64,000 nt of DNA from Hemicordylus capensis (taxonomy: Eukaryota > Chordata > Lepidosauria > Squamata > Cordylidae), in assembly GCF_027244095.1 (NCBI RefSeq), contig NC_069665.1, positions 4,466,501 to 4,530,500 of the forward strand, in the 5' to 3' direction. The notes under the pieces were generated by a model. The model was not told the DNA's origin and did no database searches. It was given only the letters and a program-made list of their open reading frames with translations. Shown piece by piece: positions 32,310-44,300 of the stretch. How positions within the stretch are numbered: the stretch's first letter is position 1; every line of letters starts with the position of its first letter. The translations under genes and the position numbers were made by a program.

Positions 32310-32600
32310 GTAAGTCTGGTCTCGCAGTGGTGAGCTTGAATTGTCCCCTTTGTTGAGTAGGGTTTGCATTTGGCTGGGTGATAACATGTGAACGCTGTCT
32401 ATTACAAGATATTCCCTTGGGGGCAGGATTGGGCTGCAGCTAGGTGGATGCATGCCAAAGGTTCCAGGATCAATCCAATCCCTGGCAGCATCTCCAGGTA
32501 GGCTGAGAGAAACTCCTGCCTGAAACCTTGGAGAAGCCGCCTACAGTCAGTGTAGACAGTACTGATCCGGATGGCTCAGTGGTCTGGCACTGTATAATAA
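32310..32600 (+). mobile_element. tRNA-derived SINE (family 2)
   Basis: gtctggtctcgcagtggtga, ggttccaggatcaatccaat and gcctacagtcagtgtagaca; more diverged than its neighbours. Confidence 0.65.
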
Positions 32601-32624
32601 AAATGCTCATATCATAATGCCCTT

Positions 32625-33000
32625 ATACAAATCTATGGTGCAGCCACATTTGAAGTACTGTGTACAGTTTCAGTCACCATATCTGAAGGGCATTATAGAA
32701 TGGGGAAAGGTGCAGAAGAGGGCAACCAAGATGATCAGGGCCTGGTGCATCTTCATTATGAGGTAAGGATGCAGCATCTGGGGCTTTTTAGTTTGGAGAC
32801 GAGGTAACTACGGGGAGACATGATAGAGGTGTATAGAATTATGCATGGAGCGGAGAGTGTGGACAGAGAGAAATTTCCCAGTCTCTCACAACACTAGAAC
32901 CAGGGGTCATCCCATGAAACTGATGGTCAGGATATTTAGGACCAACAAAAGGAAGTACTTTTTCTCCCAGGGCACAATCTATGGAATTCCCTGCCGGGGA
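32625..33000 (+). repeat. CR1 LINE fragment, ORF2 C-terminal part
   Basis: ggtgcagccacatttgaagt, aagagggcaaccaagatgat, ggagacatgatagaggtgta and ggaattccctgcc, the usual order at the end of CR1 ORF2. Confidence 0.75.
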
Positions 33001-33284
33001 AGCAAGCTGGCCTGCGGCCTGTGCCCCTGCTGGGTAGTTTGCGGAGGCTGCCAAAACAACCTCAACAGCCTTTTTGCAGGACACCTGGTTAATTTAGGTG
33101 CACATTCACAGGAAGCTTCCTTTCTAGCACAATAACACAAACGCAACTACAGTTGGTGTCCTAGAGGGAGGTGGCTCCCTAGAGAGCCCCATACTCTCAG
33201 CAGGAAGGTAATTCTTTCGCTGAGCACTTGTAAATTGAAGCATCCCATGCACTTTAAAATGCAAGGGTTAGAGGTGCTAAAACT

Positions 33285-33420
33285 CTGTAGCTCAGGGATT
33301 TCCCAACATATTGGGTCCCCATATGTTGTGGGACCACACTCCCTTCACCCCATGGGGATCGTGGGAGTTGTAGTCCATCCAGCAACACCTGGGGACCCAA
33401 GGTTGGGAACCCCAAATTAG
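33285..33420. repeat. ACTACAACTCCCA palindrome repeat
   Basis: Arms cagggatttcccaacatatt and ccaaggttgggaaccccaaa, with gtgggagttgtagtccatcc. Confidence 0.65.
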
Positions 33421-33887
33421 TCAGCAGGACAATCTGCAAGCTAAATGCATTGGCTCCTGCTTCTGACCCCTTGCTGCAGCCCCATTTCTGAACCTAGTGC
33501 TAGTTCCTGAAAGTGTTGGACTTGAAACCCTTGGCGCTTCTGGCCACCTTAGGAATAGATGTTGAAGGCAAGCAGGGAGGTCTTATTTCTGCATATATAC
33601 CTATTGCAGGTAAATCAGCTTATAACTGTATCATGGCTAAATGTTTTGTTTGAGAGCGGAGGAAAGTAAGGCTCATTGTTGTCCCAGACAGAACTGTATA
33701 GCAACTGTTAGCAGTTCCATCAGAATTGCTCATATTTCATCTTACCCAGTTGTTTCCATGGAGCCTTTGGCCCAGATCCCTAGCCCCACACATTCTGTTG
33801 CAGCTAAGCCTGGCTCTGTATCAGTGAAATAATCTCATTTTCTTTCCCAGTTCCCCCCTGCCTCTGCTCCAGCCCCCTTCCTGCAGA

Positions 33888-34080
33888 GGGCTATAGCTCA
33901 GTGGTAGAGCATCTGCTTTGCAAGCAGAAGGTCCTAGGTTCAGTCCCTGGCAGCGACTCCAGGCAGGACTGGGAAAGACCTCTGAGATCCTTGCAGAGAT
34001 GCCACCAGTCAGAGCAGACAGTTGTTCAACTAGATGGAGCCTTTGACTCAGTAGAAGACAGCTTTAAGTGTTCATCTGTT
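33888..34080 (+). mobile_element. tRNA-derived SINE (family 2)
   Basis: Well-kept tRNA-like head, gctatagctcagtggtagag and catctgctttgcaagcagaa, with B box GGTTCAGTCCC. It is not a functional tRNA: the 3' half is unrelated SINE body. Confidence 0.75.
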
Positions 34081-34267
34081 GTTTTCCTTATGTTTGTTTT
34101 AAGATTATGGGCCCCTTGGGACAGGGCAGAGACCGAGTTCTCTGCAGAAGACCATGAGTGCAGATGATACTGTAAATACAGCACTATCCTCAGTCCAGTT
34201 CAGGACTTCTTCTTATAGGAAGGGTACATTGCAGCTCCTGTGTCCAGTATCTTAACGGATTTGACTG

Positions 34268-34410
34268 CTGCCTTTACTAAGTCAGACCTTTGGTCTATCT
34301 AGCTCAGTATTGTCTACTACACAGAAAATGGAGATACTGCGAAGGATTGAACCTAGGACCTTCTGCATGCAAAGCAGATGCTCTTCTACTGAGCTGTGGC
34401 CCCTTCCCCT
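34268..34410 (-). mobile_element. tRNA-derived SINE (family 2), partial
   Basis: tctatctagctcagtattgt, gattgaacctaggaccttct and gctcttctactgagctgtgg. Confidence 0.65.
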
Positions 34411-34544
34411 AAAGAGAATAGCTTACATTGAGCTTACTGTAAGTGAGCTTACAAAGCTCACTTGTAGTTGCCCATCCAAATGCAAACTGGGGCAGGTTCT
34501 GCTTAGCAAAGGCGACAATTCAAGGCCCGCTCTCCTCTCCTACT

Positions 34545-35140
34545 TCTCTTATTGATGTGTGCTCTTTTACCGTCCGTTGTGCTTGACTGTGTACATTGTT
34601 GTCAAGCCTTAGGTCTGCCTGAACCAGAAAAGGTGAGGCAGAAGCTATTTAACGGAGCAGTTTGCTTTCCAAAGCATGCTCATGTTCAAAAGGATGCTTT
34701 AGCAGATGCTGTTCGTGAGACTCTCCACAAGGGAGCATCAGAGAACTGCTTTCAAAAGTGATCGGGAAGTTGTGACATGACAGTAGTTGAGATGAGGAAG
34801 TTAGAACTGCCAAAGGCTGGGTCATGTGCCCAGGAAGCTGAATAATGCTGCAGGATATACAGTTCACTGGTGTGACCAATTAAAGCTTGCAGACTTGTAG
34901 GAAAGTACATCCCGAAAAGATCAGTCTCAGTTTTTCTGTACAGGTTTCAAGAACATTCCTGCACAAGCCTTCCAAGACCATGTTCTTCATTGTAAGGCTT
35001 AGTGGCCAGTGGCAGCCCCCATTAAATAGTGCGGGTCCCTGACAGATGGTTGGTTGGGCTTGCGTGAAGCTTGGGCCATAGCCAAGAACTCTGTACAGTC
35101 CCCTGGCATCTGGAGGTGACCATGGGCATGTGGTAATGAC
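34545..35140. other. PSME3IP1 U12 intron, unannotated part
   Basis: No exon, repeat or regulatory block recognised. Confidence 0.35.
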
Positions 35141-35420
35141 CACCCGTTAGGATGGCTTTAAAAGGGGTTTGGACAAATTCTTGGAGGACAGGTCTATCCA
35201 TGGCTACTGGTCTTGATGGCTATGGGCTACCTCCAGGCTCAGAGGCAGGGTGCCTCCAAATACCAGTGTTGGGAGCAGCGGCAGGAGATGGAGCATGCTT
35301 TCATCTCCTGGTTATGTGGCTTCTCAAGGCATCTGGTGGGCTGCTGTGGGAAACGGGATGCTGGACCTAGATGGGCCTTGGGTCTGATCCAGCAGGGCTG
35401 TGTTTATGACCATTCCCATC
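35140..35420 (+). repeat. CR1 LINE 3' end
   Basis: ggacaaattcttggaggaca, gggatgctggacctagatgg and gtctgatccagcagggctgt. Confidence 0.65.
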
Positions 35421-36073
35421 ATGCAGTGCTATGTTTTTCCCAGTGCCAGGGGACTGCTTGAAGGGAAACGGAGCCCGCTTGAGCCCCTGCACCATCTTGG
35501 GAGGCATGTGCAGTGGCCTTCTCCATTGCTGCCCCGCGGCTTGGGAATGTACTCCGTGTTGAAATAAGAGCATCCCCATCTCTGACAGCTTTTTAAGAAG
35601 TTGTAAAGATGCATCTGTTCACCCAGGCTTTTAATTAGATTTACTGCTTTAATGTTTCAATGTTGTTTTTATTGTAGACCCCCCAGAGATGTAAGTTTTG
35701 GGCAGTATATAAATACAATATAGTGCTGGAGGAAAGCCCTAGGAAGGGCTACACTCTCCTTGAGTTCTTAAAGGGAGGAGTCCATCTCTCTTCAAGGGCC
35801 CTCTCCATACTGAGAAAAGTGCAGTACTGTGTGAAGGCCAGCACAGTGGGAAATGGCCCTCATAGTGAAGATACAGTATTTGGCCAAAGTGGCCCTCACC
35901 TGGAAAATAGCGAAGGTCACTGTTCCAAGATATCAGTGTTAACAAAGCACATGGGCTTCTGATACTGCTGCAATTGCAGGCACTGACCCAAGAGGGGTTT
36001 CATTCTTGGTTTGGTTTCTTACATGCCAGTCGCTCCTTCTCCAATTCTGTTCAGCCCTTAACCTTGAATCCAC

Positions 36074-36207
36074 AGCACTTTGGCAAAGGTGGGAGTCAGT
36101 GCCGACCCCAAGAAAGAGGCAGAGAAGAAACTGCCCGTGAAGCCAGTGGAAAACAAGAGCAAGTTCTCTCAGGCAAAGCTGTTGGCAGGCGCTGTGAAAC
36201 ATAGAAG
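36074..36207 (+). CDS. PSME3IP1: PSME3IP1, coding exon 4 (after the U12 intron)
   Basis: 44 codons plus two bases. [20 protein letters not shown] is followed by [20 protein letters not shown] and VKHR, corresponding to human NNLKKVGIS... and [13 protein letters not shown]. The exon starts right after CCAC and ends AG/GTAAGC, sharing a Ser codon with the next exon. The Lys-rich middle fits a nuclear protein. Confidence 0.95.
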
Positions 36208-36611
36208 GTAAGCCCGCCAAACATCTGCCTGCGGAGGCTTTGGAGTGTGACAAAGTGAGGGAGGCTCTGCTGTCTCAATTGGCCAAACCAGGGAAAGCGA
36301 AGGCCCTGCAAGCTGCGGAGCGCAAAGCCCTCCGATACCCTCCCATCTTCTCAGTGCTGGGATTATAAGCATATTTATTCGGGAGTCTAGGAATGAATCT
36401 TTATCAAGTGAAAAGCCCATCTGCAGAGAGCTGCCTTTCAAAAAGCCAAATCCTGCCTAGATCCCAGAACCAGCCCAACTTGGCACGGGCTTCCATGTCC
36501 CATGTGGTGGTGGTGGTGCATGAGTAAGAGGAGAAGCCAGCTCTTAAGGTGCTGACATGCAGGAGAGCCTTCAACTCTGCTTCCTTCTTGATGTTGTGTT
36601 TTTTCTTGCAG

Positions 36612-36679
36612 TTCAGAAGGTACCAGCAGTGTGAAAAGATTGAAGCTTGATCCAGATCCTGACCATGACAAGGTTCCCG
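36612..36679 (+). CDS. PSME3IP1: PSME3IP1, coding exon 5
   Basis: 68 bp encoding a shared Ser, then SEGTSSVKRLKLDPDPDHDK and VP, plus the first base of Glu. VKRLKLDP resembles a short basic nuclear-localisation patch before the acidic linker. Acceptor ttgcag at 36611, donor GTACGT at 36680. Confidence 0.94.
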
Positions 36680-36959
36680 GTACGTGTCTGTGCATGGATG
36701 CCGGGCCAAGCTCCTTGTCGAGTTAGCTGTGTGTTGGCTGGGTTGTCTTTTGTGGGCATAAGCCTATTCAGGTGTTGAGTTGTACCTGCATTCAAATGCC
36801 TATCCATGTGTTTGTGCAGCTGTACATACATTCATTTCAAAAGTGAGTCTGGGTACAGGCCCCTCAAATGCATGGCTCAGAGAGGCACTGTACTGTTCCT
36901 TCTAAACATAGCATGTGAATGAGTGTGCATAAGAAGAGCTTTTCCGGGTCAGGTCCAGG

Positions 36960-37390
36960 CCGATCTCATCCAGCACCCCGTTGCCCACAGTAGCTCACCA
37001 GATGCTTCTGAGAAGCTCACATGGAGGAAATGAAGATATGCCCTCTCTCCTGCTGTTATTTAGCAGGAGGTATTTAGCAATACCAATATTTAGGAGGTAT
37101 TTTGCAACTGGTATTTAGAAGCATCTTGCCTCTGAGGCTGGAGGTGGCCTATAGCCCTCGGACTAGTAGACCGTTAGACCTGATAGACCTGTCCTCTGTT
37201 AGTTTGTCTAAGTCCCTTTTAAAGCCATCCAAGCTGGTGGCCATCACCACATCCTGTGGCAGAGAACTCCACAAATTAATTATGCCCTGTGTGATAAACT
37301 CCTTCCTTTTGTCAGTCCTATATTTTCCTGGCCATCAGTTTCATGGGCTGACCCCACTGGCTCTAGGGTTGTGAGGGGGAGAAAAATTCC
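36960..37390 (-). repeat. CR1 LINE fragment
   Basis: Inverse 3' end: catccagcaccccgttgccc, agcatcttgcctctgaggct, gtggcagagaactccacaaa, then gtttcatgggctgacccca. Confidence 0.7.
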
Positions 37391-37619
37391 TCTCTCTCCA
37401 CACCATGCATAACTTACAGCTCATATAAGTGTTGAGCATAACATCTGCCTAGGGCTATCTAGCCTCCATTGATTGCAGCAGGTGGCTTCCTGCTGTTACA
37501 TACTGTAGGTAGAGTCTTGGAGAGGGACACGCTTTCTTCCTCGCTCCTCATAAGGAATTCCTTACTGACTCCCCTTTCAAACAAAATTAAGAACATAAGA
37601 GAAGCGTATTGTTTAGATC

Positions 37620-37732
37620 AGACCAGAGATTCCCAGGGTCCCTTGGGTCCTTAGGTGGTGTTGGACTGGGAATGGTGGGAGTTGTAGTTCAGTGACAGCT
37701 GGCGAGCCAAGGTTGCCTACCCCTGTCCTTGG
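37620..37732. repeat. ACTACAACTCCCA palindrome repeat, partial
   Basis: gggtccttaggtggtgttgg and gtgggagttgtagttcagtg. Confidence 0.55.
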
Positions 37733-38129
37733 ACAACCAGAGTTCCTTCCAAGGCAGGCTTGCTGGGGAAAGCTGAGAGCCTGAAGCTTGCTGGAACACA
37801 TCCTTGAGTTGTTGCTACAGCTGAGCTGAGCTTTGACTCTTCGCTTCTGGAGCAGAGCGGAGCTGCCTGGGAAGTTGTGTAACTGAAGACCCAAGCACCT
37901 CCTGGATCTCCATCTGCTCCATTCTCTCCACTTCCAACAATCTCTGGGCTAATTAGTGATGGGAGGCTGGCTGTATCCTTCCCCCTGAAATGTTCATCAC
38001 TCTCCCACATGCTTGACGGGATTTGCCACTTGGTCCATGCTTTGCTTTTGTGTGGCTGTCATGGCATGAAGTGAGTGAAGGGAAACGGAGTTCGTAGAGT
38101 GGCTACCCTTCTTCTGACCTGACAACCGG
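37733..38129. other. PSME3IP1 intron 5, no gene
   Basis: Contains ttggacaaccagagttcctt and ggcaggcttgctggggaaag, closely repeated at about 38417-38460, so a local duplication of about 45 bp spans the palindrome repeat. Nothing else seen. Confidence 0.4.
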
Positions 38130-38524
38130 GTAGGCAGTTATGCCTGGGGATGATGGGAGTTGTAGTTCAGCGACAGCAGGAGAGCCAAAGTGGGTCAGAA
38201 ATGTATTCCCAGGTCATTTTTGCCCAGACTCACTGCAAAGGGGCAAGCAGAAGAAAGAGATGGATGCCAAGTGTGTGTTGCCATCCAAGCCTTCCACAGC
38301 TTGGAGCATGTTGTTCTTTTCAACCTGTCCAGGTTGCCTGTCTCTCCCTGTGCTTGCCCCTACCCGAGCTCCACAGGCTGTCATTCTCCTGGTTGGGGAT
38401 AAGAGTCCCCTGTCCCCAGACAACCAGAGTTCCTTCCAAGGCAAGCTTGCTGGGGAAAGTTGAGAGAACTGGCAAAGGAGAGACTGAAGCCTCCTGGTTG
38501 GGGATAAGAATCCCCAACCGTTCT

Positions 38525-38695
38525 GGTTCTTCACTTATAGCCCACTCTTCCTTCAAGGAGCACAGAGCAGTGTACATGGTTATGTTGTTCCTTGCAACAA
38601 CCCTGCGAGGTAGGTTATGCTGGGACAGAAGTGACTGGCCCAGAGCCACCTAGTGAGTTGCTTGGTTGATTTGAACTCGGTCTTCCCAGTGCTAG
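38525..38695 (-). mobile_element. tRNA-derived SINE (family 3), partial
   Basis: caaggagcacagagcagtgt, caacaaccctgcgaggtagg and gatttgaactcggtcttccc (inverse B box). The fuller copy is at 47265-47505. Confidence 0.65.
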
Positions 38696-38696
38696 T

Positions 38697-38887
38697 CATA
38701 GGAACATAGGAAGCTGCCTTATACTGAATTGGACCATTGGTCTATCTAGCTCAGTATTGTCTACACAGACTGGCAGTAGCTTCTCCAAGATTTCCGACAG
38801 GAGTCTCTCTCGGCCCTATCTGGAGATGCCGGAGGGAACTTGGAACCTTCTGCATGCAGGTGCTTTTCCTGGAGGGGTTCCATCCCC
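38697..38887 (-). mobile_element. tRNA-derived SINE (family 2), interrupted
   Basis: cataggaacataggaagctg start, tctacacagactggcagtag, ctgcatgcaggtgctt. The remaining piece (taaggggaatatcttacagt) lies at 39165-39225, after two younger insertions. Confidence 0.65.
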
Positions 38888-39160
38888 AAGGCAGGTTTTC
38901 TTAACTTTTGGTCCTGAGATGTTGTTGGACTACAACTCCCATCATCCCCGCCATGTCCTTGGTGGCTGGGGGTGATGGGGGTTCAACAACATCTGGGGAC
39001 CCAAGGTTTAGAAACCCTACTCTAAGGGTGTGCACAGACTGGTTCGCCATCGAAACTAGGCTGGTTTGATGGTGAACTGGTTCAAGCTGGTTCATCGGTT
39101 CGACAGGCCCAGCCAGTTGGTCCAACCAAACTGCCATGAATGGTCCATGCACATCCCTAT
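38888..39160. repeat. Two nested/adjacent MITEs inside a SINE
   Basis: 38888-39022 is an ACTACAACTCCCA palindrome (ggactacaactcccatcatc / caacaacatctggggaccca). 39024-39159 has ends TAAGGGTGTGCA and TGCACATCCCTA, the hAT type of 16616-17157. Both separate the halves of the family 2 SINE. Confidence 0.6.
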
Positions 39161-39627
39161 GCTGCCCTAAGGGGAATATCTTACAGTGCTAACATGTAGT
39201 CTCTCATTCCAACCACCGCTGTACCACACTAACTCTTTCTGACCATGGGACCTTCTCCATGGGACCATTCTGAGCATCTCCAGCTGGGCGAATGACAGCT
39301 CCGGGCATGGTAGGGAGAAGGGAAGGCACCTGATCTACTGCTAAAGCCTCTTTATGTAGCAAAATAAAGTCAAATACCACTCAGGTCTTTGGGCAGTGCA
39401 TATCCAGTAATACCTGTTTTTCTTTAAAATGTGCCCCCCCCCACCATCCCAGTGCACTTATCAGTGGACACCTCCACATCATATGGTGTATATCGGCCTT
39501 TTCCGCTTTGCCTTTCCTTTGATCTTGATTTACATTATAAACATGTCACAGACTTAAACTAGCAACAGTTCTGGGGTCTTAGGACAAAGGTGGTATATAA
39601 ATAAATCCATAGCTGATTGTCTTAATG

Positions 39628-39760
39628 CCGTGGTTCCCGACCTATGGTACTCCAGATGTTGATAAACTACAACTCCCATCATCCCCAGGTACAATGTATT
39701 GTGGTTGGGGATGGTGGGAGTTGTAGTTCAGCAACATCTGGAATAGGCTGGGAACCCCTG
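39628..39760. repeat. ACTACAACTCCCA palindrome repeat with near 8-bp duplication
   Basis: Arms tggttcccgacctatgg and aggctgggaacccctg, flanked by CTTAATGC and CCTAATGC. The core contains aaactacaactcccatcatc. Confidence 0.75.
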
Positions 39761-39942
39761 CCCTAATGCCAAGAGAGGGCAGGATGCCATAGAGGTCTGA
39801 GGATGGAAATCCCTATGCTAGTGCTTGAGGTTCCTACGTTCAGACAGTCTTTCAAACAAATTGGAAGTGTGGATCGTAACCGGATCCAGCTCCTGCTCTC
39901 TTCTCGGGTAACAGCCTGCCTTTATTTCCCCCCTCCTTCCAG

Positions 39943-40163
39943 AAAAGCCGTCTTGTGTCCCTCTGGGCAGCAACTCCATGAGCGGATCTGCACTCCATTG
40001 CCCCTCGGCTGCCGTGTGCATTGGAATCCTGCCTGGCCTCGGGGCCTACTCAGGAAGCAGTGACTCGGAGTCCAGCTCAGACAGCGAAGGCACCATCAAC
40101 TCCACTGGCAAGATCGTCTCCTCGGTATTCCGTGGCAGCAATTTCTTTGATGCCCCTCTGTAG
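39943..40163 (+). CDS. PSME3IP1: PSME3IP1, last coding exon
   Basis: Completes the protein: [20 protein letters not shown], then [30 protein letters not shown] and [12 protein letters not shown], ending FFDAPL and TAG at 40161. The [26 protein letters not shown] core is practically identical to human. The Ser/Asp/Glu cluster is the region reported to be phosphorylated by CK2 to strengthen PA28-gamma binding (established for the human protein). The extreme C-terminus ([10 protein letters not shown]) differs from human RTNTFLEAP. Acceptor ccttccag at 39942. Confidence 0.96.
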
Positions 40164-40439
40164 GGTCCTTCCTAGCCCTGTAGATGCTCAAGTGGGACTT
40201 CTTTTCTTTTGTCGCCCTCCGAACTTCCAACTTCTCCAGTCTCTCTCTTTCAGATAATACCAAAATAATGTACTGATGCCGTCTCTGTGGCTGTGTGTCT
40301 CTCTATTTTTCTTCCTCTGTGTTCCGTTTGGGGATGGGGATCTGTGTCATAAACTTCTACCCAGAAATACATGAGTTGGAACAAAAGACTGGAGACTTTT
40401 GAGGTTCAGGAATGGAGAGAAGAACCTTGTCCCTTAAGG

Positions 40440-40567
40440 CAGGGATTCTCAAATCTGAGTCCCCAGATGTTGTTGGACTTTAGCTCTCATGGCCTTTGGC
40501 TATTGTGGCTAGAGACTATGGGAGCAGAAGCCGAGCAACATCTAGGGACCCAAGTTGGAGAACCTTG
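40440..40567. repeat. ACTACAACTCCCA palindrome repeat in likely PSME3IP1 3' UTR
   Basis: CAGGGATTCTC and inverse CAAGGTTCTCC ends, flanked by CCTTAAGG and CCTTAAGA (7 of 8). If the 3' UTR reaches 41344 it would be transcribed and could fold as a hairpin. Confidence 0.75.
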
Positions 40568-41338
40568 CCTTAAGAGTTTGTAGAAGCAGAGAGAATGCTG
40601 GGGATGTTAGCAAGCTGGTTTTTAAGAAGTATTATTGTTGGGGCCTGGATGTCTGGCAGGCTTGGGTGTGTGGGCTGGCACTCTCTTTAGTTTCAAGTGT
40701 TGGTTTTTATTGTATATCTGGGAAGTGTGGAGGAGAGCAAAATCGAGCAGATGGTGAGAAGCAAAATGCCTTGACACTGTATGAAAGTTTTAGTGTTGCA
40801 TCTGATTAAAGAAATCCTGAATGCATTTTTTAAAAATCTTGACTGTTACCATTCACAATTATTCACTCTTCCAGTCCTTCTGCTGTACTTGGCTCCGACT
40901 CCTCGCCATACATCTCGGAGGAGGCTGAACTCCTCATCCTGTGGCATTCAGTCTCTCTGTGTTGCTAGGAACCCTCTGCTTCCCTCAAAGGCTCTTGGGG
41001 GTTTCTCAGCAAGTTCAGGAATGAGCCTTGATTTCTGCAGATTCTTGCGAAAATGAGTAGCTTCCTTAGGGGTGGCTCTTCCAGAAGGCTGGGTAAGACA
41101 ACTGCCTCAAGGAGCTTCCTATTGGGCACAAGTGCGAAGGCACTCTTCTTTAAGGGCAAGTTCACACACAAAGCAGATTGCTTGCTGCTTTGTATTGGCT
41201 ATGGTTCTAGGATAGGTTTGGAAACCCAGGTCCCTGGATATTGGAGTGCAATGCTCCTCATTCCCATAACAATGGTATTGGTTAATTGGTTCCCCTGTGC
41301 AAAATGACTGCAATTTTATCAAATTGTTCAGAGACAGG

Positions 41339-41344
41339 AATAAA
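41339..41344 (+). terminator. PSME3IP1: Candidate PSME3IP1 poly(A) signal AATAAA
   Basis: AATAAA about 1.18 kb after the stop. A weaker ATTAAA lies at 40805-40810 and another AATAAA at about 41860. Which one is used cannot be told from sequence. Confidence 0.4.
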
Positions 41345-42479
41345 GAAGAGGTGACAACAGGCAGGAATCTCCAAGTTTAACAATGTTATCACCAGTTTTC
41401 CATCTGTAGGTGTGCCACAAATCCCGATGAGCATTCATGCCCTGAGATGCTACTGATGGCCAAAATGTGTGGGTCTGGCTCACAGACTAGGGGGAGAATC
41501 CTGTCCAAGTGTGTCCTCTCCTCCTTGCTATGATATTTGGGGGGGTGGGGGCAGCAGGCTGCAACGTGTGTGTATGTGTGCGCGCGCGTGCTCTTTCTCA
41601 GAACTAGTGCTGTTTGTCTGATACCAGCTAAATAACAGCAAAGGGAAGGCCCATATAAGAAAACTGACACCCAACTTTACCATCAAAGCCAAGAGGTAAG
41701 TAATAGAAACAATACTGTTTTGCTTTAAACTTGTCCTTGTGTCTGTCTAGGAGGGAGCACTGCCCTAGGAGGGATGTGGCATCTTTCCAGGGAAATGGCT
41801 TAGCCAATAACGCCTAATGGAGTGTAAGAAAAAGACTAATTGCCAATGCATCGGCTAATAAAGACAGGCTTCTTGACTCTTCTGTGGAAGCGTGCAAATC
41901 TAAGCCAGTGCCAGCACAAAGCAGTCATTAGAGACGAAGAAGGGGAGTAGATTAATTTACGATCACTAGCTCAAAACAAGCTTAGGTTTGGGTGGTTTTT
42001 GTGGATAAAGATGCAGCCAGTTGAAACTCTTGCACCTTAACTGAGATGCAGTGCGCCTCTCAGTTAAGGTGGCCATGTGTAGGGCCAGCGTGACAGGCAA
42101 AGCCGAAGGGTCTCAATGTATGGATGGGATGGTGGTGGTGCTTGGAGGAGGGATTTAGATCTGTTAGGCACTAGGATATGTTTGGGGGCAAGCAAAGCCT
42201 GTATAAAGAGACAGGTTCCACTTGAACCAAGATGGAACCGGACTGCTGTTATGGCAATTAAAATTTTAAAAAGTCACAGAGCAGCTTTTAAAATGACCCC
42301 GGGGGATTGCTGACAGGAACTGGGTGCTATCTGGATCGGCAAGCAAAATTCCCTAAGGTGCGAGGGTGCAAGCGTTTGAGATACACCAGAAGTGGACAGA
42401 GTAGAACCAGATGGAAATACTTGGCAGCTGGTCAAAAAGACAGTAACTGAGTGAGCACATCCCAACACCAGGTAAGCGA
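41345..42479. other. Between convergent PSME3IP1 and CPNE2, no gene
   Basis: A purine/pyrimidine alternating run (gtgtgtatgtgtgcgcgcgc) lies at about 41567-41588. The 42000-42480 part reads like decayed upstream CR1 ORF2 in style, but I could not place it firmly. Confidence 0.4.
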
Positions 42480-42745
42480 GTCTGCGTATAAGGGTCTATA
42501 TGCCTGTGCCAGAGGTCTCTGAGCCAAGTTGGGTGAGCTGGAGTGCTTGCTTGCTAATGAAAACATAGTGGGCATAATGAAGCAATCGGAGAGGTGTCAA
42601 AAAGAGAGAGAGGAGATAAGAGGTGACTTCAATTACCCTCACATAGACCAGGCAAACTTATTTGTGGGTATTGACAGAGGCCAGTTTTTTAGACATGCTA
42701 AATGACTGTGCCGTAGCACACTTGGTCACAGAACCTGCCTTGCTG
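42480..42745 (+). repeat. CR1 LINE fragment, endonuclease region
   Basis: aggtgacttcaattaccctc translates to GDFNYPH, the CR1 endonuclease motif. It is followed by a FLDMLNDCAVAHLVTEPA-like reading, also typical of CR1. It ends about 85 bp from the putative CPNE2 poly(A) signal. Confidence 0.65.
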
Positions 42746-42829
42746 ACAGTTGTGTGAACAAGCTTATAATCTTTTAAGCGCAGCGTGCAGTCCAGACCAT
42801 GCCAGGAAGCTGTTAAGAGTCCAAGTTTG

Positions 42830-42835
42830 TTTATT
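42830..42835 (-). terminator. CPNE2: Candidate CPNE2 poly(A) signal AATAAA
   Basis: AATAAA on the minus strand (TTTATT on plus), about 430 bp downstream of the CPNE2 stop. The 3' UTR between shows no named repeat. Confidence 0.5.
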
Positions 42836-43265
42836 AACCTGAGTATAACAAATATAACATGTACACAGTATAAAAAATGAACACAGTATGGGAGATAACA
42901 AGTACAGCACATCCATAAACTCTCCACACTTCTTTGGGCGATGAGAGTGTGAACTTCACGGCTTGGAAAAAGCATGTTGTAAAAATTGTTCTCTTGTTCC
43001 ACAAAGATCATACAAAGTACATTCAAATACTTAAAAGTTGGCTTTCGGGGGAACAATGGGGAAAAGTCTGTGTGGGCCCAGGAATCCAATGCACTGATTC
43101 AGAAGCTTCTCATGTTGTGAATGATTTAGGGGAGGGGTCTGGGTTCTTTGTTAAGTGAAGTCCATCCAATAAAAAGTACAAATTGTATGAAACCACATGA
43201 GACATGCAGCTGTCTGCCATCAACGAGTTTGGGGGACATGCAGGCAACAAGTGAGACTGGGGGCC

Positions 43266-44299
<1,034 letters not shown>

Positions 44300-44300
<1 letters not shown>

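Larger units (their letters stand above)
32061..36073 (+). other. PSME3IP1: U12-type AT-AC intron of PSME3IP1
   Basis: Donor ATATCCTTTG is the consensus of U12 AT-AC introns. The 3' end has a branch-point motif CCCTTAAC (36055-36062) and terminal CCAC, with the branch adenosine 12 nt from the splice site, inside the short range used by the minor spliceosome. The splice joins two phase-0 ends, and the total coding length stays divisible by three. No GT-AG alternative gives the conserved protein. Length 4013 bp. Contents include three SINEs, CR1 pieces and two palindrome repeats. Confidence 0.93.

Noticed and set aside
33888-33960. Possible tRNA gene (A and B box, gctcagtggtagagc)
   Set aside because: The tRNA-like part continues into the SINE body and lacks a complete cloverleaf; many sister copies exist in the window.
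42658-43089. 143-codon minus-strand ORF downstream of the CPNE2 stop
   Set aside because: Lies in the CPNE2 3' UTR and beyond the probable poly(A) signal; composition and lack of motif suggest chance.
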